Positions 34,193 through 41,641 of a stretch of 42,896 nucleotides of DNA are shown in pieces. The stretch is taken from contig JACPZX010000096.1 in the NCBI GenBank assembly GCA_016195325.1, positions 1-42,896 of the forward strand, written 5' to 3'. A program made the translations under genes and the position numbers. Position 1 is the first letter of the stretch. Every line of letters begins with the position of its first letter. A model generated the notes under the pieces. That model was not told the origin of the DNA and did no database searches. It saw only the letters and a program-made list of their open reading frames with translations. The stretch comes from Acidobacteriota bacterium (GTDB lineage: Bacteria > Acidobacteriota > Polarisedimenticolia > JACPZX01).

Positions 34193-35242
34193 TCAGGCCG
34201 TTCGCGCCGGCGCGGGGGCGATGGCGAACGGCCCCACCGGCGCCCTCTCCTCCGGCACCGGCGTCTCCCTCGCGAAGAACTCCTCGACCGCGTCGATGAA
34301 GGAGGAGATCTCCCGGAGCGAGCTGATGGTCTGGCGCAGCGAGCGTCCGTTCGGCAGCCCGTGCGTGTACCAGCCGGTGAAGGTGCGGATCCGGTGGAGG
34401 GCGTGCTTCTCCTCCTCGCGATCCCGGAGCCTCTGGAAGTGATGGAGGATGAGGGCCCTGCGATCGCTGACGGTCGGCGCGAGGGAGGCGATCGCCTCGG
34501 GCCTCGCGCCGTCGAGGAGCGCCTCGGTCTGACGGAAGATCCACGGGTTCTGCAGCGCGCCGCGGCCGATCATCACGCCGTCGCACCCCGTCTCCCGCAT
34601 CATCGCCGCCGCCTCGACGGGAGAGGTGACGTCGCCGTTCCCGATCACCGGGATCGAGAGCGCCTCCTTGAGCGTGCGGATCCGGGCCCAGTCGGCCCTC
34701 CCCGAGTAGAACTGCTTCGCGGTGCGGGGGTGGAGCGTCACCGCGGCGACGCCTTCTCCCTCGCAGATGCGGCCGAGCTCCAGGTAGTTGAGCCTCCGGT
34801 CGTCGAGCCCCGCGCGGAACTTCACCGTGAGCGGGACCGAGAGGCGCCGCTTCACCGACGCGATGATCGACGCCGCAAGCTTCAGATCGCCCATGAGCGC
34901 CGCCCCGGAGCATCCCTTGAGGATCTTGTTCGCCGGGCAGCCCATGTTGATGTCGCAGACGTCGGCGCCGACCTCCTCGACGATGTCGGCGGCGAGCGCC
35001 ATGCGGTCCGCGTGGCTCCCGTAGATCTGGATGGCGAGCGGGCGCTCCTCCTGCTCGAAGGCGATCATGTTGAGCGTGCGCTCGACGCCCCGCGTGAGCG
35101 ACTCGCTGGAGATGAACTCCATCGACACGAGCCCCACGCCGCCGACCTTCCGGATGATCGAGCGGAAATGTGTGTCGGTGATCCCTGCCATCGGGGCGAG
35201 GACCAGCGGAGGGTGGATGGCGAGCGGGCCGATGCGCAGCAT
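34193..35242 (-). CDS. dusB: tRNA-dihydrouridine synthase B
   Basis: FMN enzyme that reduces uridine in the D-loop of tRNA. 349 residues with VLAPMAGITDTHFR at the N-terminus, the catalytic cysteine in DINMGCPANKI (C102), LHPRTAKQFYSG, IGNGDVTSP and IGRGALQNPWIF, all diagnostic of the DusB branch. A Pro/Ala-rich tail is added after the usual end. The minus-strand promoter overlaps that of mutY (see 35254-35283). Confidence 0.95.
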   Translation of the reverse strand: MLRIGPLAIHPPLVLAPMAGITDTHFRSIIRKVGGVGLVSMEFISSESLTRGVERTLNMIAFEQEERPLAIQIYGSHADRMALAADIVEEVGADVCDINMGCPANKILKGCSGAALMGDLKLAASIIASVKRRLSVPLTVKFRAGLDDRRLNYLELGRICEGEGVAAVTLHPRTAKQFYSGRADWARIRTLKEALSIPVIGNGDVTSPVEAAAMMRETGCDGVMIGRGALQNPWIFRQTEALLDGARPEAIASLAPTVSDRRALILHHFQRLRDREEEKHALHRIRTFTGWYTHGLPNGRSLRQTISSLREISSFIDAVEEFFARETPVPEERAPVGPFAIAPAPARTA

Positions 35243-35253
35243 GTGAGTGCGGC

Positions 35254-35283
35254 ATTCTAAATCGGCCTCGCGGTCTCTACAAT
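35254..35283. promoter_or_regulatory. Overlapping divergent promoters of dusB and mutY
   Basis: Minus strand: TTGTAG (35277-35282), 17-base spacer, TAGAAT (35254-35259), serving dusB. Plus strand: TACAAT (35278-35283) is a good -10 for mutY with ATTCTA (35254-35259) 18 bases upstream as a poor -35. Each -10 box occupies the other promoter's -35 region, so polymerase should not bind both at once. Confidence 0.5.
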
Positions 35284-35322
35284 GCGCCGGGGCCTCGGGG
35301 CTCCCGGGGGGAGGGAAGGATC

Positions 35323-36441
35323 GTGGCGACGGGGGCGCCTCTGGCGCGGGAACTCGCGGCCTGGTACGCCGCGAACGCGCGCGATCTGCCGTGGCGGCGC
35401 CGCGTGAGCCCGTACCGCGTCCTCGTCTCCGAGATCATGCTCCAGCAGACGATGGTCGAGACGGCGGCGCCCTACTTCGAGCGCTTCGTCCGGGCCTTCC
35501 CTGACGTGGCCACTCTCGCGGCCGCCGGGATCGACGAGATCCTCGAGCTCTGGTCCGGCCTCGGCTACTACCGGCGCGCGAGGCTTCTCCACGAGGCGGC
35601 GCGGGCCCTCGTCCGGGATCACGGGGGGCGCGTTCCGGAGGACGAGGCCACGCTCAGGAGCCTGCCGGGGATCGGCCCCTACACCGCCTCGGCGATCCGC
35701 GCCATCGCCCATCGGCGACCCGCGATCGCGCTCGACGGGAATCTGAGGCGCGTTCTCGCGCGCGTCGTGGCTCTCGAAGGGGACGTTCGCGGTGCGGGCG
35801 CGGGGCGAGTGCTCACGGCCCGCGGACTCGAGCTCCTCGCCTCCGGCGACCCCTCGGCGTTCAACCAGGCGCTCATGGATCTGGGCGCGACCATCTGCAC
35901 TCCCCGCGAGCCCGGATGCCCGCGCTGTCCGATCCGGAACGCCTGCCGGGCCCGGGCGCTCGGCCTCACGGGGTCGATCCCCCCCGTCGCGCCGCGCCCT
36001 CGCTCGATCGCGGTCACGCTCGCGGCCGCGGTCCTCACGGATGGGCCGCACGTGCTGCTCCGCCGGCGGGGTGGGCGGCTCATGGCAGGGATGTGGGAGT
36101 TCCCCGCGTGGCGCGTCGCGTCCCGCGCAGCCGCCGTCGCGCGGCTCTCCCGGGAGGCCGGCGCCGCCGGCCGGCTCCAGGGAGATCTCCGGCACGTCGC
36201 GACGCTCCGGCACACGATCACCCGCCACCGGATCACCCTCGAGGTCTTCCAGGGAGTGGTGAAGGCGGCACCGGCGCCGGGGCGCCGGCCGGCGCGCGCC
36301 GCCGCGCGGCAGGGGAGCGGCGCGGATCTCTCGGGCGAGCGGGATTCGGGTCCCCCCCGCTGGTTCTCCCCCGCGCGCGCCAGGGCGTTGCCCCTGACGG
36401 GGATGGCGAAGAAGATCCTGAGATCGACCGCACCCCTGTGA
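35323..36441 (+). CDS. mutY: A/G-specific adenine glycosylase
   Basis: Base-excision enzyme that removes adenine opposite 8-oxoguanine. 372 residues. The helix-hairpin-helix is LPGIGPYTASAI, the catalytic acids are E37 (VSEIMLQQT) and D138 (ALDGNLRRVL), and the [4Fe-4S] ligands have the standard C-x6-C-x2-C-x5-C spacing (192, 199, 202, 208). The C-terminal NUDIX-like recognition domain starts near residue 222. GTG start with a purine-rich GGGAGGGAAGG upstream. A Pro/Arg-rich insertion near residue 315 is unusual in that domain. The threonine dehydratase follows 13 bases later. Confidence 0.95.
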   Translation: MATGAPLARELAAWYAANARDLPWRRRVSPYRVLVSEIMLQQTMVETAAPYFERFVRAFPDVATLAAAGIDEILELWSGLGYYRRARLLHEAARALVRDHGGRVPEDEATLRSLPGIGPYTASAIRAIAHRRPAIALDGNLRRVLARVVALEGDVRGAGAGRVLTARGLELLASGDPSAFNQALMDLGATICTPREPGCPRCPIRNACRARALGLTGSIPPVAPRPRSIAVTLAAAVLTDGPHVLLRRRGGRLMAGMWEFPAWRVASRAAAVARLSREAGAAGRLQGDLRHVATLRHTITRHRITLEVFQGVVKAAPAPGRRPARAAARQGSGADLSGERDSGPPRWFSPARARALPLTGMAKKILRSTAPL

Positions 36442-36454
36442 GCGAGGAGGCCCC

Positions 36455-37687
36455 GTGAACGTCACGCTGTCCGCCGTCGAGGAGGCGCGACGCCTCCTGT
36501 CCGTGCACTTCCCGCCGACACCCCTTCTGCCCGCCCCCGGTCTCTCGGAGGCGTGCGGTCGGGAGGTTCTCCTCAAGGCCGAGAACCTCCAGCGAACCGG
36601 CTCCTTCAAGATCCGCGGCGCGTGGAACCGCATCTCGAAGCTCCCGGCTCCCTCGGCGGCGGCGGGGGTCGTCTGCGCCTCCGCCGGGAACCACGCCCAG
36701 GGAGTCGGCCTCGCGGCGAGGCTCAATGGCATCCGCGCGACGATCGTGATGCCCGTCGAGACGCCGCTCATCAAGATCGAGCGCACGCGATCGCACGGAG
36801 CCGAGGTCGTCCTCCACGGGGACTCGTACGAGGCGGCGTTCGATCGCGCGCGGGAGATCGAGCGGGAGCGCGGCCTGACGTTCGTCCACGCCTTCGAGGA
36901 TCCGGACGTGATCGCGGGGCAGGGGACGGCGGGGCTGGAGATCCTCGATCAGGCACCGGGGGCCGGGGCGATCGTGGTGCCCGTCGGTGGGGGCGGCCTC
37001 ATCGCGGGGATCGCGCTCGCGATGAAGGAGACCAACCCGCGCGTCCGGATCTTCGGGGTGCAGGCGGCCGGAGCGGCCCCCTCCGCGGCGTCGTTCCGGA
37101 CGGGAACGCTCGTCCGCAACGAGGGGGCGGAGACGATCGCCGACGCGATCCGGTTCCGGACGGCGTCCGCGGTGACGCTCCCGCTCCTGCGCCGCTACGT
37201 GGACGACATCGTGACGGTGAGCGAGGAGGAGATCAGCGGAGCGGTCGTGAGCCTGATGGAGGAGGCGAAGCTCGTGGTGGAGGCGGCCGGCGCCGTCCCT
37301 CTCGCGGCGCTGATGGCCGGGCGCATCCCCGCGGCGCCCGGCGGGACGGTCCTCGTGCTGAGCGGCGGGAACATCGATCCGAACCTGATCGCCCGGGTGC
37401 TCGAGCAGGGGCTGTCACGGGCCAACCGCTATCTCGTGCTGCGGGTCCAGGTCCCCGATCGCCCGGGGCGGCTCCACCGGATCCTCTCCCACCTCGCGTC
37501 GCGCGGCGTCAACGTGCTCGACGTGGTCCACCGGCGCGCGGGATGGACGATTCCGCTGGGACAAGTCGAGATCGAGTTCCTGGTGGAGACGAGGGACGCG
37601 GCGCACGGGTCGGAGATCGTCGACGACCTGAGGGCCGCGGGCTACCAGGTCGGGCGCGGCGAGGCGAACCGCCCGGCCGGCGCCTGA
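36455..37687 (+). CDS. ilvA: Threonine ammonia-lyase (dehydratase) with ACT domain
   Basis: PLP enzyme converting threonine to 2-oxobutanoate and ammonia. 410 residues. The PLP lysine is K52 in SFKIRGA, the phosphate loop is VPVGGGGLIAG, and CASAGNHAQGV is the usual substrate loop. One ACT domain occupies the last 80 residues (LVLRVQVPDRPGRLHRI). This short one-ACT form is shared by catabolic (tdcB-like) and some biosynthetic enzymes, so the ilvA symbol denotes family; no isoleucine genes are adjacent. GAGGAGG lies before an ATG... the start here is GTG-type spacing at 36455 with a clear ribosome site. Confidence 0.88.
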   Translation: MNVTLSAVEEARRLLSVHFPPTPLLPAPGLSEACGREVLLKAENLQRTGSFKIRGAWNRISKLPAPSAAAGVVCASAGNHAQGVGLAARLNGIRATIVMPVETPLIKIERTRSHGAEVVLHGDSYEAAFDRAREIERERGLTFVHAFEDPDVIAGQGTAGLEILDQAPGAGAIVVPVGGGGLIAGIALAMKETNPRVRIFGVQAAGAAPSAASFRTGTLVRNEGAETIADAIRFRTASAVTLPLLRRYVDDIVTVSEEEISGAVVSLMEEAKLVVEAAGAVPLAALMAGRIPAAPGGTVLVLSGGNIDPNLIARVLEQGLSRANRYLVLRVQVPDRPGRLHRILSHLASRGVNVLDVVHRRAGWTIPLGQVEIEFLVETRDAAHGSEIVDDLRAAGYQVGRGEANRPAGA

Positions 37688-37701
37688 GGCGGGCCCGGGC
37701 G

Positions 37702-37935
37702 CTACTTCCCGAGGTTCAGGAAGAGCTTCATCTGCTCCGTCAGGACCTTCTGGCCGTTGGGGTCGCCGAGGCTCAGCCGGTACTCGTTGATCACCTTGAT
37801 CTGCATCGCCTGCCACTCCGACCAGCAGCGCTGGCAGATCGAGCTGTGGATCTGCCGCCCGAGATCGTCGTTCCACGGAGCCTTCTCCAGCCCCGGGTTC
37901 TCGCTCTGGCACCTCACGCACGCCACCTTCGCCAT
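37702..37935 (-). CDS. YggX-like Fe(2+)-trafficking protein with two CxxC pairs
   Basis: A 77-residue protein whose second half (WQAMQIKVINEYRLSLGDP, then LTEQMKLFL) is clearly YggX/Fe-trafficking, a family linked to protection of Fe-S clusters from oxidation. Unlike enterobacterial YggX, which has a single conserved Cys near the start, this one has CVRC (6, 9) and CQRC (34, 37), a layout that suggests a zinc ribbon or an iron site. No signal peptide, so cytosolic. AGGAGAGA precedes the ATG. It lies downstream of the tRNA-Leu terminator and is probably transcribed separately. Confidence 0.85.
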   Translation of the reverse strand: MAKVACVRCQSENPGLEKAPWNDDLGRQIHSSICQRCWSEWQAMQIKVINEYRLSLGDPNGQKVLTEQMKLFLNLGK

Positions 37936-37972
37936 GCTGTTCTCTCCTTCGTCCCGCCGCCGCCCCGCGGCG

Positions 37973-38065
37973 TCACCACCAGCCCTCGCGCAGGAACGCG
38001 CGCATCTCGAGGTGCGGGATGTCGGCCGACAGGGTGCCGATCCGCGCGCGCCTCGATCGGATCAT
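37973..38065 (-). CDS. Possible 30-residue micro-protein upstream of the yggX-like gene
   Basis: From ATG 38065 a short frame runs to TGA at 37973. 27 of the first 28 codons end in G or C, as in real genes here, and it reads TLSADIPHLEMRAFLREGWW at its end. There is no strong ribosome site. It ends 37 bases before the yggX-like start on the same strand. It could be a leader peptide, a gene remnant, or chance in high-GC DNA. The frame upstream of 38065 runs into the tRNA and is not coding. Confidence 0.25.
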   Translation of the reverse strand: MIRSRRARIGTLSADIPHLEMRAFLREGWW

Positions 38066-38105
38066 CTCATGGGCCGCCCGGTCCCGGGCCGAAGCGGCTC
38101 CGGCG

Positions 38106-38141
38106 AAACAAGAAGGGCGGCAGAGCTTTCGCCTGCCGCCC
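38106..38141 (-). terminator. Intrinsic terminator after tRNA-Leu
   Basis: Read on the minus strand, a perfect 9-bp GC-rich stem (arms 38133-38141 and 38115-38123, 9-base loop) is followed by TTCTTGTTT. It begins 11 bases after the encoded CCA end of the tRNA and should end the pgk-tpiA-secG-tRNA transcript. Confidence 0.8.
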
Positions 38142-38152
38142 GGCTTCGAATC

Positions 38153-38237
38153 TGGTGCCGAAGGTGGGATTCGAACCCACACGCCTCGCGGCGCCACCCC
38201 CTCAAGATGGTGTGTCTGCCAATTCCACCACTTCGGC
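38153..38237 (-). tRNA. tRNA-Leu (anticodon GAG), CCA encoded
   Basis: The acceptor stem pairs GCCGAAG with CTTCGGC, followed by A73 and an encoded CCA. The anticodon stem is CCATC/GGTGG with loop TTGAGGG, giving anticodon GAG (reads CUC/CUU leucine codons). A long variable arm (class II) and the T-arm GTTCGAATC are present. It follows secG by 41 bases, the same secG-tRNA-Leu(GAG) order as in E. coli (secG-leuU), and is likely processed from the glycolytic/secG transcript. Confidence 0.93.
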
Positions 38238-38278
38238 GCCCGGGGGGTTGAGCCCCCAGGAAGTTGATTCCGAAATCG

Positions 38279-38731
38279 TCAGTTGCCGCTTCCCGCGGGG
38301 GGCGCGGCCGGCTGCGCCGGCTTCGCGCCGCCGGAGGTCGGCGGAGTCTGGGCCGGAGTCGACGGAACGCTCTGTCCCGCAGGAGGCGCCGTCTGCCCGT
38401 GGGGTGCCGGCGGCTTCGTGCCGCCGACGGGCGGCGCCGGGGGAGCGCTCTGGGTCGCCGGGGCGCTCTGGGCCGCGGGCGCCTGGTCGAGCACCGAGCT
38501 CGACTGGCTGGTCGAGAAGACCGAGAGCAGCAGCGATGTGAGCATGAAGATGATGGCCGCGGCGGTGGTCATCTTGGAGAGCGCCGTCGAGGCGCCGCGC
38601 GCGCCGAACACGGTCTGCGACGATCCGCCGAACGCGGCCGCGACGTCCGCTCCCTTTCCGGTCTGGAGCAGAACGACCATGATCAGGATGAGACAGACGA
38701 TCGTGTGGATGATGAGCAGGAACGTGATCAT
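38279..38731 (-). CDS. secG: Preprotein translocase subunit SecG with Pro/Ala/Gln-rich tail
   Basis: Small SecYEG subunit. The first 75 residues are a standard SecG: helix 1 ([19 protein letters not shown]), the conserved [19 protein letters not shown] loop, and helix 2 ([16 protein letters not shown]). The other 75 residues are low-complexity Pro/Ala/Gln/Ser-rich, doubling the normal size; their role is unknown. ATG 38731 has AGGAAG upstream. It follows tpiA by 75 bases and precedes tRNA-Leu. Confidence 0.93.
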   Translation of the reverse strand: MITFLLIIHTIVCLILIMVVLLQTGKGADVAAAFGGSSQTVFGARGASTALSKMTTAAAIIFMLTSLLLSVFSTSQSSSVLDQAPAAQSAPATQSAPPAPPVGGTKPPAPHGQTAPPAGQSVPSTPAQTPPTSGGAKPAQPAAPPAGSGN

Positions 38732-38806
38732 GACGATGTCTTCCTTTCCTCGTGAGCCGGGGAATCTAGCACAGAGTCGCGCGCCGGCCAAGCCGGTTCC
38801 GTGCGC

Positions 38807-39565
38807 TCACGCCGACCTGCAGATCGCCGAAAACGTCTCGGGGTCGAGCGAGGCTCCCCCCACGAGCACGCCGCCGACCCCGGGCGCCGAGAGAAACTCT
38901 CCCGCGTTCGACGCGGAGACGCTCCCCCCGTAGAGAATGCGCGTCCTCTCGGCGCGGTCGCGCCCGTACGTCGCGGTCAGCTCGTTGCGGATGAAGTTGT
39001 GGACTTCCACCGCGTCCCCCGGGGAGGCGTTGCGGCCCGTCCCGATCGCCCAGACCGGCTCGTACGCCACGACGAGGCGCTCGTCCCCCTCGAGACGGAT
39101 GTTCGCGAGGGAGAGGGTCAGCTGGGCGTCGACGACCTCGCGCGTCCGGCCGGCGGCCTTGTCCGAGCTCTGCTCGCCGACGCAGACGATCGGCGTCATC
39201 CCGCATCGCAGGACTGCCCGCACCTTCTGGTTGACGCGCCGATCGGTTTCGCCGAAGAGGCCGCGTCGCTCGGAGTGACCGATGATGACGTACCGGCAGC
39301 CGATCTCCTCGAGCATCCTCGGCGACACCTCCCCCGTGTACGGCCCCTCGTCCTCCCAGTGCGAGTTCTGCGCCGCGAGATGCACCCCAGAGCCGGCGAG
39401 GGCCGCGGCCGCCGCGTGCAGGGAGGTCGACGGCGGGGCCAGCGCGACGTCGCGCGCGGCCATCGCCGAGCCGGCGAGGGGGAGAAACCGCTCGATGTAC
39501 GCCGTCGTCTCGGCGGGGGTCAGGTGCATCTTCCAGTTGCCGACGATGAGGGGGCGCTCACTCAT
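38807..39565 (-). CDS. tpiA: Triosephosphate isomerase
   Basis: Glycolytic enzyme interconverting glyceraldehyde-3-phosphate and dihydroxyacetone phosphate. 252 residues. Catalytic residues are visible: K12 in GNWKMH, H97 in IIGHSERR, E169 in AYEPVWAIGTG, and the phosphate loop GGSVSASNA. It starts 15 bases after the pgk stop. Its product feeds GpsA, encoded elsewhere in the window. Confidence 0.97.
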   Translation of the reverse strand: MSERPLIVGNWKMHLTPAETTAYIERFLPLAGSAMAARDVALAPPSTSLHAAAAALAGSGVHLAAQNSHWEDEGPYTGEVSPRMLEEIGCRYVIIGHSERRGLFGETDRRVNQKVRAVLRCGMTPIVCVGEQSSDKAAGRTREVVDAQLTLSLANIRLEGDERLVVAYEPVWAIGTGRNASPGDAVEVHNFIRNELTATYGRDRAERTRILYGGSVSASNAGEFLSAPGVGGVLVGGASLDPETFSAICRSA

Positions 39566-39580
39566 GGCGATGTCCCTGGG

Positions 39581-40774
39581 TCAGCGGGCGTCGGCGAGCG
39601 CGACGACGCCGGGAAGGCGGCGTCCGGAGAGGAACTCGAGGGAGGCTCCGCCGCCGGTGGAGATGTGCGACATCCCGGACTCGAGGCCGAACGCCTTGAC
39701 CGCCGCGGCCGAATCGCCCCCGCCGACCACCGAGAGGGCTCCGTTCCCCGTCGCCGAGGCGATGGCCTGGGCGACGCGGCGCGTGCCGGTCGCGAACCCC
39801 TTGACCTCGAACATCCCCACGGGGCCGTTCCAGAGGATCGTCCGGGCGCCGGCGAGGGCGGCGGCGAAGGCCGTCGAGGTGCGGGGCCCGATGTCGAACC
39901 CGGCGTGGTCGGGGGTGAGCGCCTCGCCGGAGGTCAGCCTGCCGGGGGCGTCGTTCACGGTAGGCGCTTCGACGTGGTCGACGGGAAGGAGAATCCGGAC
40001 GTTCCGGGTGCGCGCGTTGTCCTCGATCGAGCGCGCCAGGTCGAGCCTGTCGGCCTCGACGAGCGAGGCCCCGGTCTCGACGCCCCGGGCCTTCAGAAAG
40101 GTGTACGCCATGGCCCCGCCAATCAGGATTGAATCCACGCGCGCCAGGAGAGAGTCCAGGAGCTCGATCTTGTCCGAGACCTTCGCGCCTCCCAGCAGGG
40201 CCACGTACGGTCTCTCCGGCGCCTCGAGCAGCCGGGAGAGGTAGTCGATCTCGCGCTCCATGAGCAGGCCGGCCGCCGGCGAGGCGAACTTCCGGCAGAC
40301 CGCTTCGACCGAGGCGTGGGCCCGGTGCGCGGAGCCGAACGCGTCGTTGACGTACACGTCCGCGAGGGAGGCGAGAGAGGCCGCGAAGCCGGCGTCGTTC
40401 GCCTCCTCCTCGGCGTGGAAGCGCAGGTTCTCGAGGAGCAGCACGCCCCCCGGGGTGAGATCCGCGGCCAGGCGCGTCGTGGCGGCTCCGACGCAGTCCG
40501 GCGACATCGTCACCTCCCGCCCGATGAGTCCGGAGAGAGGCTCCCGGCACGGCGCGAGCGAGTACCTGGCATCTCGCTTCCCCTTGGGCCGCCCGAGGTG
40601 AGAGGCGAGGACGAGCTTGCCGCCGCGATCGAGAATCAGCCTGAGGGTCGGAATCGTCGCTCGAACGCGCCGGTCGTCGACGACCCTGCCATCGGCCATC
40701 GGAACGTTGAAATCGACGCGCACCAGAACCGTTTTCCCCGAGACGTCGAGGGCGGAGACGCCGAGCTTTTTCAT
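39581..40774 (-). CDS. pgk: Phosphoglycerate kinase
   Basis: 397 residues, normal for bacterial Pgk. It transfers phosphate from 1,3-bisphosphoglycerate to ADP. N-terminal VRVDFNVPM, SHLGRPKGK, the hinge-region YVNDAFGSAHRAHAS, ALLGGAKVSDK and the C-terminal nucleotide motif VVGGGDSAAAVK are all present. ATG 40774 was chosen because the frame upstream (to 41062) runs through the promoter and antisense to the DUF192 gene. First gene of pgk-tpiA-secG-tRNA-Leu. Confidence 0.97.
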   Translation of the reverse strand: MKKLGVSALDVSGKTVLVRVDFNVPMADGRVVDDRRVRATIPTLRLILDRGGKLVLASHLGRPKGKRDARYSLAPCREPLSGLIGREVTMSPDCVGAATTRLAADLTPGGVLLLENLRFHAEEEANDAGFAASLASLADVYVNDAFGSAHRAHASVEAVCRKFASPAAGLLMEREIDYLSRLLEAPERPYVALLGGAKVSDKIELLDSLLARVDSILIGGAMAYTFLKARGVETGASLVEADRLDLARSIEDNARTRNVRILLPVDHVEAPTVNDAPGRLTSGEALTPDHAGFDIGPRTSTAFAAALAGARTILWNGPVGMFEVKGFATGTRRVAQAIASATGNGALSVVGGGDSAAAVKAFGLESGMSHISTGGGASLEFLSGRRLPGVVALADAR

Positions 40775-40813
40775 GGAGATCTGGGCCTCGTGGGTGGTGG
40801 GAGCGAGCGGGCG

Positions 40814-40843
40814 ATTATACGGGCGTCGCCCGAACCGAGTCAA
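40814..40843 (-). promoter_or_regulatory. Strong promoter of pgk-tpiA-secG-tRNA-Leu
   Basis: Minus strand TTGACT (40838-40843), 18-base spacer, perfect TATAAT (40814-40819). This is the best sigma-70-type match in the window, as fits a glycolytic and tRNA operon. Expected start near 40807, leader about 33 nt. Confidence 0.75.
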
Positions 40844-40916
40844 AGACGGCCGCCGTCTTGCGCCCGGGGACGGCCGCCGGTAGAGTTGAAGCCCCAGCCC
40901 CGCCTGGAGCGACGAC

Positions 40917-41390
40917 TTGAGACGAGTTCTGACGATTGTGATGCTGGCCGTGGCGCCCGTCGTTTTGACCCCCGCGGCGGAGCCCCCGGCCCCCCCGGCG
41001 CCGAAGTGGGGGACGGTTTCGGTCCCCTCGGGAAGGACGCTGAGCGTCGAGGTCGCCGACACCGCCTACCTCCAGGAGCGCGGGTACATGTACCGGGACC
41101 GGGTCCCGGAGGGAGAAGGGATGGTCTTTCTTCTTCCTTCGCTGGACATCCATCCGTTCTGGATGAAGAACTGCCGCACGCACCTCGACATCATCTGGCT
41201 CGACGAGAACTGGCGCATCGTGCACATCGCGGCCGACGTCCCTCCCTGCAAGGAGGACCCGTGTCCGACCTACTCCTCCATGCAGAAGAGCCACTTCGTG
41301 CTGGAGGTCGCCCCCGGCGGGGCGGCCAGACTCGAGCTGAAGAAGGGTGACCACATTACCTACCTTCCTCCGCCCACCGGGGGAGCGTAG
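40917..41390 (+). CDS. DUF192 family exported protein
   Basis: 157 residues with a signal peptide (VLTIVMLAVAPVVLTPAAE). The DUF192 core is clear: the helix QERGYMYRDRVPEGEGMVF, FWMKNCRTHLDIIWLDE, VHIAADVPPC and VLEVAPGGAARLELKKGD. The family has an unusual beta fold and no settled function. A CPxxxxC-like insert (CKEDPC) could be a disulfide loop. TTG start with GGAG eight bases upstream; a later ATG would truncate the signal peptide. Confidence 0.85.
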   Translation: MRRVLTIVMLAVAPVVLTPAAEPPAPPAPKWGTVSVPSGRTLSVEVADTAYLQERGYMYRDRVPEGEGMVFLLPSLDIHPFWMKNCRTHLDIIWLDENWRIVHIAADVPPCKEDPCPTYSSMQKSHFVLEVAPGGAARLELKKGDHITYLPPPTGGA

Positions 41391-41641
41391 ACCGTTCAGT
41401 TTCATTTGATCTGTTTCAGGCCCAAGTTGTGTGTCCGTGACGACACATACCCCACGATATAGGGGCCACCCCGCCTGGCCCATGCATCTTGCGGTTCGTG
41501 GTCAGGCGGTACCCTAACTCCAAGCGAAATAGCGACTAAGGAAATTGATGCCGCGCGGTCGGCGACACTACGGCTCGCGGTGGTTCTTGACACCCCCCCC
41601 AAATAGCCGTCCATAATAGTGACTTGACCGGAGGGGGGTCC
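41391..41641 (+). other. Lower-GC intergenic gap before the lytic transglycosylase
   Basis: About 250 bp of visibly lower GC than the surroundings. No coding frame is convincing. Two small hairpins are possible around 41435-41470. The 3' end holds the transglycosylase promoter. No known riboswitch or RNA pattern was recognised. Confidence 0.4.
41587..41617 (+). promoter_or_regulatory. Candidate promoter of the lytic transglycosylase
   Basis: TTGACA (41587-41592, perfect) and CATAAT (41612-41617) are 19 bases apart, the spacer starting with a run of eight C. Expected start near 41624, leaving an 18-nt leader with GGAGGGG. Confidence 0.5.

Noticed and set aside
37973-38197. A 74-codon minus-strand frame covering part of the tRNA
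   Set aside because: Its first half is the tRNA-Leu itself; only the last 30 codons could be coding.
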